A stretch of DNA of 64,000 bases from Dehalogenimonas etheniformans (GCF_014672715.2 NZ_CP058566.2:124001-188000); one strand, 5' to 3'. Numbered from the stretch's first letter, positions 22,796 to 31,664 are shown. Program-made: numbers and translations. The notes: generated by a model from the letters alone, not told the origin.

Positions 22796-23374
22796 TCAGG
22801 ATTTTTCGGCGGCTTTGGCCTTCAGAGCCAGGTATTTTTTATAATCACCTGAATCTTCAGGTTCGATGCCGGGAGTCGCGGCTCCAGCTTTCAGCGCCAT
22901 GAACCTCTTGAAATCAGCCATATCTTCAGGTTTGATTTTGGGATCGATCGATCCGGCACTTGTAGCTGATTTAGGCAAGCTCTGTTTTCCCGATGTAGCC
23001 GTTCGGCTAACGGATTGGACATTGGATTTTTGATTCGAGGCGACCGGACTGACTTTCTGCCGGGCCATGATGACGAACGATATTCCCAAAGCAAGGATCG
23101 CGATCCCAGCCACCGAATAAAAATCCAAAATACCCCGGGTCATCAGATATCCGATTCCGCCCAACGCAAGGCCAGCGACTATTACGACGATACCGAGGAG
23201 CTGCAGCTCAGGGTATCTGATAGCGCCGCCGGTAGTTTTCGTGGCACGCAAAGCCTCGGCTCTTACAGCTTCCTGTTCCTTCCTGATTCTCCTCGCTTTC
23301 TGGCCTCTCGAAATGAAGATAAGAACCAAAACGATAACGGCGACGAAAAGAAGTTCACTCGGTCCGATGCTCAT
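22796..23374 (-). CDS. membrane protein with TatA-like N-terminus and duplicated C-terminal motif
   Basis: 192 residues, not recognised as a whole. The start (MSIGPSELLFVAVIVLVLIF) resembles the single helix of TatA/Hcf106 proteins and is followed by a charged amphipathic stretch (25-47). Two further membrane helices lie at about 58-80 and 84-106, which TatA lacks. The hydrophilic tail ends with two copies of one motif, KPEDMADFKRFMALKAGA and EPEDSGDYKKYLALKAKA. Similar short PED..(F/Y)K+(F/Y)xALKA units look like short oligomerisation or SHOCT-like modules. Own promoter at 23446-23474. Confidence 0.7.
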   Translation of the reverse strand: MSIGPSELLFVAVIVLVLIFISRGQKARRIRKEQEAVRAEALRATKTTGGAIRYPELQLLGIVVIVAGLALGGIGYLMTRGILDFYSVAGIAILALGISFVIMARQKVSPVASNQKSNVQSVSRTATSGKQSLPKSATSAGSIDPKIKPEDMADFKRFMALKAGAATPGIEPEDSGDYKKYLALKAKAAEKS

Positions 23375-23445
23375 ATCTGGTTATTTGTCGGCGCTTTCAG
23401 AAGCGCTTACTCCTTTTTCATCCAAAACTAAACGGCGTGATAGTA

Positions 23446-23474
23446 AAACTAGCTTTTAGTCAGGATTTTGTCAA
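23446..23474 (-). promoter_or_regulatory. promoter of the TatA-like membrane protein gene
   Basis: On the minus strand TTGACA (23474-23469), 17 bases, TAGTTT (23451-23446). The rest of the gap up to 23686 shows no gene. Confidence 0.6.
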
Positions 23475-23671
23475 TATCAGTTTAACATAAAATTGGCATT
23501 ATGAGGAGACTCTAATTGATTCCCCCTAAATACAAGCGGAAATGGCACAGATGAGATGTTTTTTAGCAGTTGTTCCGCTCTCGGTTCAACAACCTATCAG
23601 GCTGAGGTCGGGACGGGCACTAGGAACGGAGGGCGGAAAACTCGAATTAGCCCAGATACCCCCGTTTACGG

Positions 23672-23686
23672 TATTATGTTTCCGTA
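23672..23686 (+). promoter_or_regulatory. -10 box adjoining the dxr start codon
   Basis: TATTAT (23672-23677) ends nine bases before the ATG at 23687. Transcription would begin within a few bases of the start codon, and no Shine-Dalgarno is present. Confidence 0.45.
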
Positions 23687-24814
23687 ATGATGAAACCCAT
23701 TCGCCTGGCCGTGCTCGGTTCTACGGGCAGCATCGGGCAACAAACGCTGGACGTAGCACGGCGACACCCCGACAAGATATCCATCATCGCTCTGACGGCG
23801 GGAGAGAATGTCAATCTCCTCCAGAAGCAGGCGGCGGAATTCAAACCGAGATTCATCTCCTGCAGAGGCCACAATCTAGTTTGCGGAAATTCGTTATGCC
23901 TGCCTATCGAAGAGATGGCCAGGCACCTGGATGTGGATATTGTACTGGTAGCTGTACCGGGTGGGGCGGGATTGAGTCCCGCTCTGGCGGCCGCAGGGGC
24001 TGGAAAGACCATTGCACTGGCGAATAAGGAATGCCTGGTCGCCGCGGGTGAGATCCTGCTTGCCGAGGCCAAAAGCCACGGCGCTCAAATCAGACCCGTG
24101 GACTCGGAGCATTCAGCCATTTGGCAGTGCCTGACTGGAGAAACCAGCAAACCGGAGAAATTGATTCTGACCGCCAGCGGCGGGCCTTTCAGGGACTACC
24201 CCATCGAAAAGATCGAATCGGTGACGCCGGAACAGGCGCTGGCCCATCCATCGTGGAAAATGGGGAAGAAAGTGACCATCGACTCGGCGACGCTGATGAA
24301 CAAAGGGCTGGAAGTCATCGAGGCGCACCGGCTTTACGGCATTCCGTATGAACGCATCGAAGTGGTGATCCATCCCCAATCGATCATTCATTCGATGGCC
24401 GAATTCGCCGACGGGGCAGTCAAGGCCCAGCTTTCGCCGCCGGATATGCGCCTTCCGATCCAATATGCACTATCCTATCCCGACCGCTGGGAAACTCCAG
24501 ACCTCCCAAGGGCGGATTGGCCGAAGATAAGTCGATTGGACTTCTCGGCGCCGGACTTTGAACGCTTCCCGTGCCTTAAACTGGCAATAGGCGCCGGTAA
24601 AAAGGGTGCAACCTTCCCGGCGGTGCTTTCGGCGGCGGACGAGGAGGCGGTTGAGCTGTTCCTGAGCCGCAAGATAAAGTTCGGCGATATCGCCCGGCTG
24701 GTGGGGAAAACCCTTGAAGAACATATCCCGGCGGGCGGTCCGTCGTTAGAAAACATAGCCGACGCTGAAAATTGGGCGCGGCAGAGAGTATCCGAATTGG
24801 CGAGGAGTCTTTAG
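23687..24814 (+). CDS. dxr: 1-deoxy-D-xylulose 5-phosphate reductoisomerase
   Basis: NADPH- and metal-dependent enzyme that commits carbon to the MEP pathway. 375 residues. NADPH motif VLGSTGSIGQQTLDV (9-23), ALANKECLVAAGE, metal ligands in RPVDSEHSAIWQCL, the substrate loop ASGGPFRDY, and HPSWKMGKKVTIDSATLMNKGLE (split here at residues 185-207) including the flexible-loop tryptophan. First gene of the conserved dxr-rseP-ispG order; the rseP start codon follows its stop directly. Confidence 0.97.
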   Translation: MMKPIRLAVLGSTGSIGQQTLDVARRHPDKISIIALTAGENVNLLQKQAAEFKPRFISCRGHNLVCGNSLCLPIEEMARHLDVDIVLVAVPGGAGLSPALAAAGAGKTIALANKECLVAAGEILLAEAKSHGAQIRPVDSEHSAIWQCLTGETSKPEKLILTASGGPFRDYPIEKIESVTPEQALAHPSWKMGKKVTIDSATLMNKGLEVIEAHRLYGIPYERIEVVIHPQSIIHSMAEFADGAVKAQLSPPDMRLPIQYALSYPDRWETPDLPRADWPKISRLDFSAPDFERFPCLKLAIGAGKKGATFPAVLSAADEEAVELFLSRKIKFGDIARLVGKTLEEHIPAGGPSLENIADAENWARQRVSELARSL

Positions 24815-25876
24815 TTGTCGAGCGTTCTGAGTTTTTTGTTCACAATAGCGGCGTTCGCATTGGTACTGGCGATCGTAACCCTGTCACATGAGGCAGGCCA
24901 TTTTTTCAGCGCCCGGATTTTCGGGGTGAAAGTCAATGAATTCGGGTTAGGCTATCCGCCTCGATTGTTTGCTAAAAAAGGCAAGAGCGGCACCGAATAC
25001 TCGGTCAACCTACTGCCGCTAGGTGGTTTCGTCAAGCTAGCCGGTGAGGAAGACCCGACTGCGCCGGGTGCCCTAGCCTCGAAGAGTCACGCCAAAAGGA
25101 TCACCGTTCTTGCGGCTGGAGCAATTGTAAACGCTCTACTGCCGATTATCCTGTTTACGGTAGTTTTCGCACTTCCTCACCAGATAGCCACTGGCAAAAT
25201 CGAAGTCCTGGCAGTGGCAGCGGGCTCACCGGCAGAGGTGGCGGGAGTGCAGGTCGGGGACACCATTTTGAGCTTCAACGGGCGGCAATTAGCAAACAAC
25301 GCCGAACTCGGCAGATATATATTCCTCGATCTGGGTGAAACGGTGCCGATGCAGATCCAAAAAGCCGACGGTACGGTGGTGAACGTCACCGTGAATCCGC
25401 GCTGGAATCCGCCTGCGGGGCAGGGGGCGGTGGGAATCGAGACTCAGACGACAGATGTGGTGGTCACCAAAGTCCATGATGGCTTTTTCACCGCGATCTC
25501 CTCCGGTTTCCGGGAAACCGGCGAGACCATGGTGCTGTTTAAAAACAGCATTTTATCCCTGATCTTCGGCGCGCCGGCTCAATTCGCCGGCCCGGTGGGC
25601 ATTGCCCAAATGACCGGTGAGGTAGCGAGGGCGGGGTTCGGGCCGCTGCTGGAATTCACCGCATTTCTATCGCTCAACCTGGCGATACTGAACATCCTGC
25701 CTGTACCGGCACTCGACGGCGGACGGATCGCCTTCGTGGTGGTCGAGTGGGCGAGGCGGGGCAAGAGAATCGATCCGCAAACCGAGGGGAAGATTCACTT
25801 TATTGGATTTGTACTTTTGATCGGTTTAATACTGCTGGTAACGTTTCAGGATATTGTTAGAATTGTCGGCGGATAA
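24815..25876 (+). CDS. rseP: RseP/SpoIVFB-type site-2 protease (M50B)
   Basis: Intramembrane zinc metalloprotease, 353 residues. The HEAGH motif (25-29) lies in the first membrane helix and is followed by LGYPPRLFAKKGKSGTEYS. One PDZ domain (about 120-190; GSPAEVAGVQVGDTILSFNGR) and the third metal-ligand helix NILPVPALDGGR follow near 300. Such proteases cleave membrane-anchored anti-sigma factors or remnant signal peptides. It starts with TTG directly after the dxr stop, so translation is coupled. No anti-sigma factor gene is nearby. Confidence 0.95.
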   Translation: MSSVLSFLFTIAAFALVLAIVTLSHEAGHFFSARIFGVKVNEFGLGYPPRLFAKKGKSGTEYSVNLLPLGGFVKLAGEEDPTAPGALASKSHAKRITVLAAGAIVNALLPIILFTVVFALPHQIATGKIEVLAVAAGSPAEVAGVQVGDTILSFNGRQLANNAELGRYIFLDLGETVPMQIQKADGTVVNVTVNPRWNPPAGQGAVGIETQTTDVVVTKVHDGFFTAISSGFRETGETMVLFKNSILSLIFGAPAQFAGPVGIAQMTGEVARAGFGPLLEFTAFLSLNLAILNILPVPALDGGRIAFVVVEWARRGKRIDPQTEGKIHFIGFVLLIGLILLVTFQDIVRIVGG

Positions 25877-25914
25877 ATCCCAAATCCTAATATCTAAATC
25901 CTAAATAAACACAA

Positions 25915-26979
25915 ATGACAAAATCCCAAACACAAAACCAGAGGCGAAAAACAAAGGCGATCAACATCGGTGGGGTGATGGTGGGTGGAGACGCACCGAT
26001 TAGTGTGCAGTCAATGACCAAGACCGACACCCGAGATGTTTCCCCGACCGTTGCCCAGATCACAGACCTGGCGGAGGCTGGCTGCGAGATCATCCGCTGC
26101 GGCGTGCCCGATGCACAGGCAGCCGAAGCTCTACGGGAAATTAAGAAACGGAGCCCGATTCCGGTTATCGCCGACATTCATTTCGATTATCGCCTGGCCT
26201 TGACGGCGATCGCCGCCGGAGTAGATGGGCTGAGAATAAACCCGGGCAACATCGGCGGGGAGGAAAGGGTTAAACAGGTTGTCGAAGCAGCCAAAGGGCG
26301 AAAGGTGCCGATACGCATCGGCGTCAACGGCGGTTCTCTGCCGGAGGATTTTGAACCCGATAAGCCGCTCCATCAAAGAATGGTCGATTCGGCAATGGGG
26401 CAGGTCCGGCTTCTCGAAAGCCTCGATTTCGATCTGATCAAGATTTCGCTTAAGGCATTCGATGTCCCTGAGACTCTCACTGCCTACCGCATGATTTCCG
26501 GGATGGTCGACTACCCCTTGCACCTCGGAATGACCGAAGCGGGAACACCGCGAACCGGAATAATCCGCTCGGCGGTGGGGATTGGAGCTCTTTTATCAGA
26601 GGGCATTGGCGACACGATCAGGGTCTCTCTTACAGCACATCCCAGAGAAGAGATCGTTGCAGGCTACGAGATATTGAAAAGCCTGGATCTGAGGCAAAAA
26701 GGTCCGACGCTAGTGAGTTGCCCGTCGTGCTCCCGGACCGAGGCCGATGTCGTCAACCTGGCAGAGAAGATCGCCGACGCTCTCCTCTCCATTGACAAGC
26801 CGGTCAAGGTGGCGGTGATGGGCTGCGCCGTGAACGGCCCGGGCGAGGCCAAAGACGCCGACGTCGGCATTGCCTGCGGCAAAGGGCAGGGGATACTTTT
26901 CCGGCGGGGCGAGAAGATACGGGTGGTGGCCGAAGCGGATTTCTTCGACGCGCTTTTAAAAGAGATTGAAAACTTTTAG
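25915..26979 (+). CDS. ispG: 4-hydroxy-3-methylbut-2-enyl diphosphate synthase
   Basis: Fe-S enzyme of the MEP pathway (GcpE), 354 residues. TIM-barrel half with SVQSMTKTDTRD, RCGVPD, ADIHFDYRLAL and LRINPGNIGG. The 4Fe-4S half has SCPSCSRTEAD and VMGCAVNGPGEAKDADVG. Single-domain bacterial form. The ATG at 25915 has no ribosome site and lies inside the A-rich dispersed repeat (ACAAATGACAAAATCCCAAA), which thus supplies the first residues (MTKSQTQNQ). A GTG/ATG pair at 25975-25980 is an unlikely alternative because conserved residues would be lost. Confidence 0.95.
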   Translation: MTKSQTQNQRRKTKAINIGGVMVGGDAPISVQSMTKTDTRDVSPTVAQITDLAEAGCEIIRCGVPDAQAAEALREIKKRSPIPVIADIHFDYRLALTAIAAGVDGLRINPGNIGGEERVKQVVEAAKGRKVPIRIGVNGGSLPEDFEPDKPLHQRMVDSAMGQVRLLESLDFDLIKISLKAFDVPETLTAYRMISGMVDYPLHLGMTEAGTPRTGIIRSAVGIGALLSEGIGDTIRVSLTAHPREEIVAGYEILKSLDLRQKGPTLVSCPSCSRTEADVVNLAEKIADALLSIDKPVKVAVMGCAVNGPGEAKDADVGIACGKGQGILFRRGEKIRVVAEADFFDALLKEIENF

Positions 26980-27099
26980 AATATAGCCGCTTTTGACCGC
27001 GACTCAAAAAGGAGTCGTGAATCTGGCGGAACATCGGGACTTCTTCGTCCTTCTTGGGAAGGACTCGCAACGACAGCCGGGTTTCAGCGAGGTGTAAAG

Positions 27100-27678
27100 G
27101 TGGATAGCGCGTTCTGGCAGGCGGTGACATCGATTTCCGTGGCAGTGCTCACCGTCGGCTTCATAATCGGTATCGTCAAATATCTTCAATTCCGACGCCG
27201 CGACGACGCCAAGCTGGCTATCGACCTTTTCCGGGATTTCCGAAGCGATGAGTTCAAGGCAGTCATCCGCAGCATCTACTCGGTAAAACCAGACCAGTGG
27301 GCGACCCTGGCAGATTATCAAAGAGTGCGGTTCGATCACTTGGTGGACTGGCTGAATTTGCTCGGGGCGGTCACTCGCAATAGGGAGATCAACCAGCAAC
27401 TGGCTATCGAAACGCTCGGCGGGCCGACAGCGATACGGTGCTGGTACAAGCTGTTGCCGTACCTGCGGCAGGAAACAGAGCGGCGCGGCTTTTACTGCGA
27501 CTCCTTCGAAGATTTCACCCGGCGTTCGATGATCCATTTCAAAGAACGCGGCGTGCCGATCTGGTTCAACTGGGGCAGCGAACGCGTAGAGCTTGTGAAA
27601 CTGCTGCAGAAGCCTGAATTCAAGCCGAGAACCATGGAAGAGATCCGGCAAGGCGTGAAGGCGAGCGGCTCGACTTGA
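27100..27678 (+). CDS. membrane-anchored protein of unknown function
   Basis: 192 residues. One N-terminal helix (about 5-25) then a positively charged RRRD and a cytosolic helical domain with many aromatic and charged residues (FRDFRSDEFKAVIRSIYSV; RFDHLVDWLNLLGAVTRN). The pattern resembles small DUF4760-like membrane proteins, but this is not secure. GTG start with AGGTG upstream. The preceding 120 bases hold a dispersed repeat. Followed at once by the promoter of the 45-codon gene. Confidence 0.65.
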   Translation: MDSAFWQAVTSISVAVLTVGFIIGIVKYLQFRRRDDAKLAIDLFRDFRSDEFKAVIRSIYSVKPDQWATLADYQRVRFDHLVDWLNLLGAVTRNREINQQLAIETLGGPTAIRCWYKLLPYLRQETERRGFYCDSFEDFTRRSMIHFKERGVPIWFNWGSERVELVKLLQKPEFKPRTMEEIRQGVKASGST

Positions 27679-27704
27679 ATATTTGGTAATCGAATCACCG
27701 GGTG

Positions 27705-27713
27705 TGTTATAAT
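27705..27713 (+). promoter_or_regulatory. extended -10 promoter of the 45-codon gene
   Basis: TGTTATAAT (27705-27713), a perfect extended -10 box, with a weak TTGGTA 19 bases upstream (27683-27688). Start expected near 27720. Confidence 0.7.
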
Positions 27714-27745
27714 CTTAAGTCAGTTTTCAAATTGGAGTTAAAAAA

Positions 27746-27883
27746 ATGGCTAAAAAAGTACTCGCCGCCGATAGAAAGCCCGTCGCGTTGAAGGATTTTG
27801 CTGCCGGCGTCAACAAGAAGGACGAGGTCTCCGGCCTTAAGATCAAGTTCGCCTTCTGCAACCGCAAGCGCCGCGGCGGCTAA
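27746..27883 (+). CDS. 45-residue basic protein, own promoter and terminator
   Basis: Short gene easily missed by annotation. It reads MAKKVLAADRKPV... and ends ...FCNRKRRGG, highly basic (predicted strongly positive), one cysteine, no membrane segment. Support for it being real: TGTTATAAT upstream, GGAG eight bases before the ATG, GC-rich third codon positions like neighbouring genes, and a strong terminator 23 bases after the stop. The basic composition points to RNA or ribosome binding, but no family was recognised. A longer frame on the opposite strand is a shadow. Confidence 0.75.
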   Translation: MAKKVLAADRKPVALKDFAAGVNKKDEVSGLKIKFAFCNRKRRGG

Positions 27884-27905
27884 AACACTCACTTCGGTTA
27901 AAAAA

Positions 27906-27939
27906 GAAGCCCCGATAATATCGGGGCTTCTTTTTTTTT
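27906..27939 (+). terminator. intrinsic terminator of the 45-codon gene
   Basis: GAAGCCCCGAT paired with ATCGGGGCTTC (27906-27930) followed by nine T residues. Confidence 0.93.
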
Positions 27940-28036
27940 CAGAACACAACAAACAAACCGATCATGGTTGGCCGTCTAATTTTCAACTAACAAATGAGAC
28001 CGCTAATGGTTCGACGGGCTCACCACGAACGGCCGA

Positions 28037-29026
28037 TCAGGAGCGTTCGAAGGGATGGCCTTCGGCGTTGAAGTCCGGTAAGTAATATTCCTGGGAGCCG
28101 GCATCCTGCATCCAGCCGTTTTCCATGCCCAGGACATCAACGATGTTGATGACGCGGCGGTGTTCGGCGGAGTTGATGCTGCGGGCGAGGGGCGGCATCT
28201 GCATCGCCTTGTGGCGGGGGAAATATTGGGACATGATGCTTACCGTTACTTGGGGGGACAATTCCTGGGCTATCCACTTAAGCGAGTCTTCCGAACCTGC
28301 AAGGTCGTTGGGCAGAATTAGATGACGGATTATCAGGCCTTTGACGGCGAGCCCTTCTTCGTCGATTTGAAGGTTGCCCACCTGGCGGTACATTTCCTTG
28401 ATCGACGATCGCGCGCTTTGGACATAATGGGCGACGTCCGAAAGTTGCATGGCGATTGTGTTGGAAGAATATTTCAGGTCCGGCAGGTAAATATCCACCA
28501 CGCCATCGAGTTCTTGAAGGGTCGAAGGCTCATCATAGGCGTTAGTGTTGTAAACAATAGGCAACCTGAAACCCTGTGGGACGGCCTCTAAAAGGGCCCT
28601 CATTATCTGAGGTACGTAATGAGTAGGAGAAACCAGATTCAAGTTATGGCAGCCGAGGTCGTTCTGAATGTGGAGCATTCGGTTAGCCAATCGCGAGGTG
28701 GTGATCTCATGGTGGCGCTGGCCGGCCGGGTCCTGGGAGATCTGGAAATTCTGACAGTAGACGCACCTGAGGTTGCAGTTGCCGAAGAAAATGGCGCCGG
28801 AGCCCCTGGTGCCTGAAAGGGCGGGTTCCTCGCCGCGGTGGGCGCAGACCGAAGCAACAGCTACCAGCTTACCTGCGTTGCATAAGCCGATCTCGCCATC
28901 AACGCGGTTGGCGCCGCAACGCCGGGGGCAAATGTTGCAGCATTCAAGACGGGCATCGAGCGCCATGACACGGCGCTCAAGTTCGCCGGATTCAAAGAGT
29001 TCAATGTATCGGGGAAGATCTGCCAA
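28037..29026 (-). CDS. radical SAM protein, PflX/COG1313 type
   Basis: 329 residues. The radical SAM cluster motif CNLRCVYCQNF (C84, C88, C91) follows an N-terminal Cys-rich segment (C29, C30, C33, C37, C49) that can bind a second metal or cluster. This layout is typical of the 'putative pyruvate-formate-lyase activating enzyme' PflX group, whose substrate is not known. No glycyl radical enzyme is nearby. Conserved later parts include NLVSPTHYVPQI and YLPDLKY. Probably transcribed alone or with the small gene at 29134. Confidence 0.88.
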   Translation of the reverse strand: MADLPRYIELFESGELERRVMALDARLECCNICPRRCGANRVDGEIGLCNAGKLVAVASVCAHRGEEPALSGTRGSGAIFFGNCNLRCVYCQNFQISQDPAGQRHHEITTSRLANRMLHIQNDLGCHNLNLVSPTHYVPQIMRALLEAVPQGFRLPIVYNTNAYDEPSTLQELDGVVDIYLPDLKYSSNTIAMQLSDVAHYVQSARSSIKEMYRQVGNLQIDEEGLAVKGLIIRHLILPNDLAGSEDSLKWIAQELSPQVTVSIMSQYFPRHKAMQMPPLARSINSAEHRRVINIVDVLGMENGWMQDAGSQEYYLPDFNAEGHPFERS

Positions 29027-29133
29027 ATTAAAGCCTCAACGGTGGACGGTCGCCTTTTGAATTGCCGAACCGGGTAAAGAACACCGTCCGCCGCCACCCA
29101 TGGATTATTGCCCTGACGGGGCTCGATTGAAGA

Positions 29134-29397
29134 TTAAGTAATAAGTTTGCCCTGTCCTTTTAGCGCCTGCTCGACGCTCCGGCGCACCAGGAGGCAATCG
29201 GCCTCAGTTTTCAAAGCAAGCAACTTGATAAGGCCGGGCCAGACCTCTTCTTCGGTGTCCCGGCTGACGGATTCCACCGAGCCTTTTTTGACTTCAGCCT
29301 TACGGAAAAGGACTTTGTTGTCGATAGAATCCCAGTAGGGGATGATGCCGTATTTGACCAACCAGTTCAAGGCGTCCTGGCGGGTGAGAGTGGCCAT
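29134..29397 (-). CDS. hypothetical protein, 87 residues
   Basis: Small soluble protein (MATLTRQDALNWLVKYGIIP...). One cysteine, no motif, no membrane segment. The ATG is preceded by AAGGAGG at 8-9 bases, a strong ribosome site that supports a real gene. Family not recognised. It sits downstream of gltX with 66 bases between and could be its operon partner. Confidence 0.65.
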   Translation of the reverse strand: MATLTRQDALNWLVKYGIIPYWDSIDNKVLFRKAEVKKGSVESVSRDTEEEVWPGLIKLLALKTEADCLLVRRSVEQALKGQGKLIT

Positions 29398-29463
29398 TAT
29401 CGGGGCCTCCTTGTTACGGGTTGCCTAATATTTAACCCGATTGAAGTCGCCGTTGCAACTATC

Positions 29464-30927
29464 TCACTCCGCCAGTTCATGCGTCTTCTGAACGGCTTCA
29501 TGGATCCGCGACAGAGTCCGCTCCCGGCCGAGAACAGCCATTGTTTGGAACAACGGCGGAGAGACGCTCTGGCCGGTGACTGCCACGCGTAGGCAGCCAA
29601 ATAGCTGGCCAGGTTTGAGACCAAGCTCCGCCGCCAGCGGCCTCATTTCGTTTTCCATGTTCTCGATATCGAATTCATCCAGTTTCTCTAAGCGGTCTTG
29701 CGAGGATTGGAGAGCCTGGCGGGTGGTGGCTGTGGTCATGCCCTTGCCCACCAGATCTACGGCGTGGTACTCGAGGTGCTGGTAGAAGAAGAAGCGGGTC
29801 AGTTCCGGCTGGTCCCGGAGTTCACCCAGCTTTTTCACCCGCTCCTGGATCAGGGCTAGAGCATTCTTAACATAATCGCGATCGTAAGCCGCAGCCTCGG
29901 GAACGCCGGCTTCAAGGAACGGCCGGGCTCGATCAGTGAACTCATCAAGTGACAATGACCGGATGTAGGAACCATTCATCCAATCCAGTTTCTCAATGTT
30001 GAAAATGGCGGCGGTTTTGGAAATGCGCTCGAGGGAGAAATTCTCGATGATCTTTTTGACATCCATGATCTCGGTTGTGGCATCGAGAGACCAACCGAGG
30101 AGGGCGAGGAAATTAACCATCGTCTCCGGCAGGTAGCCCTGGTTCTTGTAATCGATGATGGATACGGCGCCGTGCCTTTTGGAGAGCTTGGAGCGGTCGG
30201 AACCCAGGATCATAGGCAGGTGGGCGTAAAGAGGGGGCTCGTAACCCATGGCCTTATACAACTGGATGTGCTTAGGGGTGCTGGACAGCCATTCCTCAGC
30301 CCGCATGACGTGGGTAATAGCCATGTCGTGGTCGTCCACGATATTGGCCAGATGGTAGGTGGGAAAGCCATCGCTTTTAAGGAGGACGAAGTCGTCGAGC
30401 AGGGCATTTTCGAAGGCGACCTCGCCGCGAATGATGTCGTGGAAAAAGGTCCGGCCTTCAAGTGGCATCCTGAAACGCACAACCGGGGTGACGCCTTCGG
30501 GACCAAGTTCGCACCTGTCGCGGCAGTGCCGGTCATACCCCGTGGGTACCTTGGCGGCCTCCTGCGCGGCGCGCATCTGCTCCAGCCTCTCAGATGAGCA
30601 ATAGCATCGGTAGGCGTGGCCGCTGGCAATGAGTTTTTCTGCCGCTGCCTTGTATCTATCGAGCCGCTGCGACTGGAAATAAGGTCCGTAGGCACCGTTT
30701 TTCTCCGGTCCTTCATCCCAATCCATACCCAGCCATCTCAGACCGTCGAGGATGGCTTCAACGGCGCCGGGGACATAACGTGCCTGGTCGGTATCCTCTA
30801 TACGGACGATGAAACTGCCAGCATTGTGCCGCGCGAACAGCCAGTTGAAAAGTGCGGTGCGGATATTGCCCACGTGGGGATAACCGGTGGGGGAGGGAGC
30901 ATATCTTACTCTAGCTAAATCGTTCAT
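29464..30927 (-). CDS. gltX: glutamyl-tRNA synthetase
   Basis: Class Ic synthetase, 487 residues from the ATG at 30927, which has GAGG five bases upstream; an earlier TTG frame start would add six residues. The HIGH-type motif is PSPTGYPHVGN (11-21). RIEDTDQAR follows, a Cys-rich insertion CYCSSERLEQMRAAQ lies in the acceptor-binding domain, and the KLSKRHGA loop comes later. Indirect Glu/Gln charging by amidotransferase is usual in this group; the gatABC genes are not here. Confidence 0.96.
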   Translation of the reverse strand: MNDLARVRYAPSPTGYPHVGNIRTALFNWLFARHNAGSFIVRIEDTDQARYVPGAVEAILDGLRWLGMDWDEGPEKNGAYGPYFQSQRLDRYKAAAEKLIASGHAYRCYCSSERLEQMRAAQEAAKVPTGYDRHCRDRCELGPEGVTPVVRFRMPLEGRTFFHDIIRGEVAFENALLDDFVLLKSDGFPTYHLANIVDDHDMAITHVMRAEEWLSSTPKHIQLYKAMGYEPPLYAHLPMILGSDRSKLSKRHGAVSIIDYKNQGYLPETMVNFLALLGWSLDATTEIMDVKKIIENFSLERISKTAAIFNIEKLDWMNGSYIRSLSLDEFTDRARPFLEAGVPEAAAYDRDYVKNALALIQERVKKLGELRDQPELTRFFFYQHLEYHAVDLVGKGMTTATTRQALQSSQDRLEKLDEFDIENMENEMRPLAAELGLKPGQLFGCLRVAVTGQSVSPPLFQTMAVLGRERTLSRIHEAVQKTHELAE

Positions 30928-30939
30928 CTTTTCCTCAAT

Positions 30940-31036
30940 TATCAAATTCGAAGCACGAATTTCGAAATCTGAAACAAATACAAAATCTCAAAAACTAGAA
31001 TCCAAATGGTCATTTTTATTCGGATTTCGAATTTAT
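30940..31036. repeat. A/T-rich dispersed intergenic repeat upstream of gltX
   Basis: Contains inverted tracts AAATTCGAAG..ACGAATTTCGAAATC and, 50 bases on, TCGGATTTCGAATTTATTTT. Same family as 21754-21797. It separates gltX from the RDD gene. Confidence 0.55.
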
Positions 31037-31037
31037 T

Positions 31038-31553
31038 TTATGCGGCAGCGGTGGGTGGGGTAGCCGCATGGGCTTCAGGCACTGCCGGAATTTTCACCAC
31101 ATAAGTCTCGGCCAACTTATCGTGCCAGCCCTGCTTGTGGGCGTCGAAGGCTATCCAGATGAAGCCAAGGAAAACGGCGATGATGGAAATGAGGTAGCCC
31201 AGGTAACGGACAACCGCCCGCCCTGTATCAATCGGTGTTCCATCGGTGCGGATGACCTTGACACCAGCCACCATCATGCCGAGAGTCTGCCCACGCCATA
31301 CCCAGAAGACGATAAAATATATTCCGCTCAAGATGGTCGAAATGACATTAGCCAATGCCCGTAACTGGCCTACCCAGTAGTTGGAGTCAAAACTGGTGGT
31401 GAAATTGAAAAATTTGCCGAAATCCGGCCACAGAAGCGGCTCCAGAACGGCAAAAATAGCCCCGAGGACGATGGCATCGATGACATAAGCCCCGAACCGC
31501 CTCCAAAAACCGGCGAATTCCAGGGCGATGGTGCCTTTAGTTGGCTCAGGCAT
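31038..31553 (-). CDS. RDD-family membrane protein
   Basis: 171 residues from the ATG at 31553, which has AAGGAG upstream; an earlier frame start is not supported. RDD signature near the N-terminus (GFWRRFGAYVIDAIVLG), helices at about 19-40, 62-84 and 123-143, and the motif GQTLGMMVAGVKVIRTDG between them. The Ala/Pro-rich C-terminus is disordered. Some RDD proteins are Na+/H+ antiporters, but most are uncharacterised. Confidence 0.85.
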   Translation of the reverse strand: MPEPTKGTIALEFAGFWRRFGAYVIDAIVLGAIFAVLEPLLWPDFGKFFNFTTSFDSNYWVGQLRALANVISTILSGIYFIVFWVWRGQTLGMMVAGVKVIRTDGTPIDTGRAVVRYLGYLISIIAVFLGFIWIAFDAHKQGWHDKLAETYVVKIPAVPEAHAATPPTAAA

Positions 31554-31664
31554 TAAGGCGTCGCTCCTTGGGACACATTTACAATCGTGGCACATTATAC
31601 AACGGATGTTGTTTGAAGGCTATAGAAACGCTCATTGTCCAGCTTTATCCCGCCGAGGCGCCCA

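Noticed and set aside
23542-24027. 161-codon plus-strand frame over the start of dxr
   Set aside because: Out of frame with dxr, which has all family motifs; the extra frame reads as low-information sequence.
27707-27952. 81-codon minus-strand frame
   Set aside because: Antisense to the 45-codon gene and through its terminator; the plus-strand gene has promoter, ribosome site and terminator in order.
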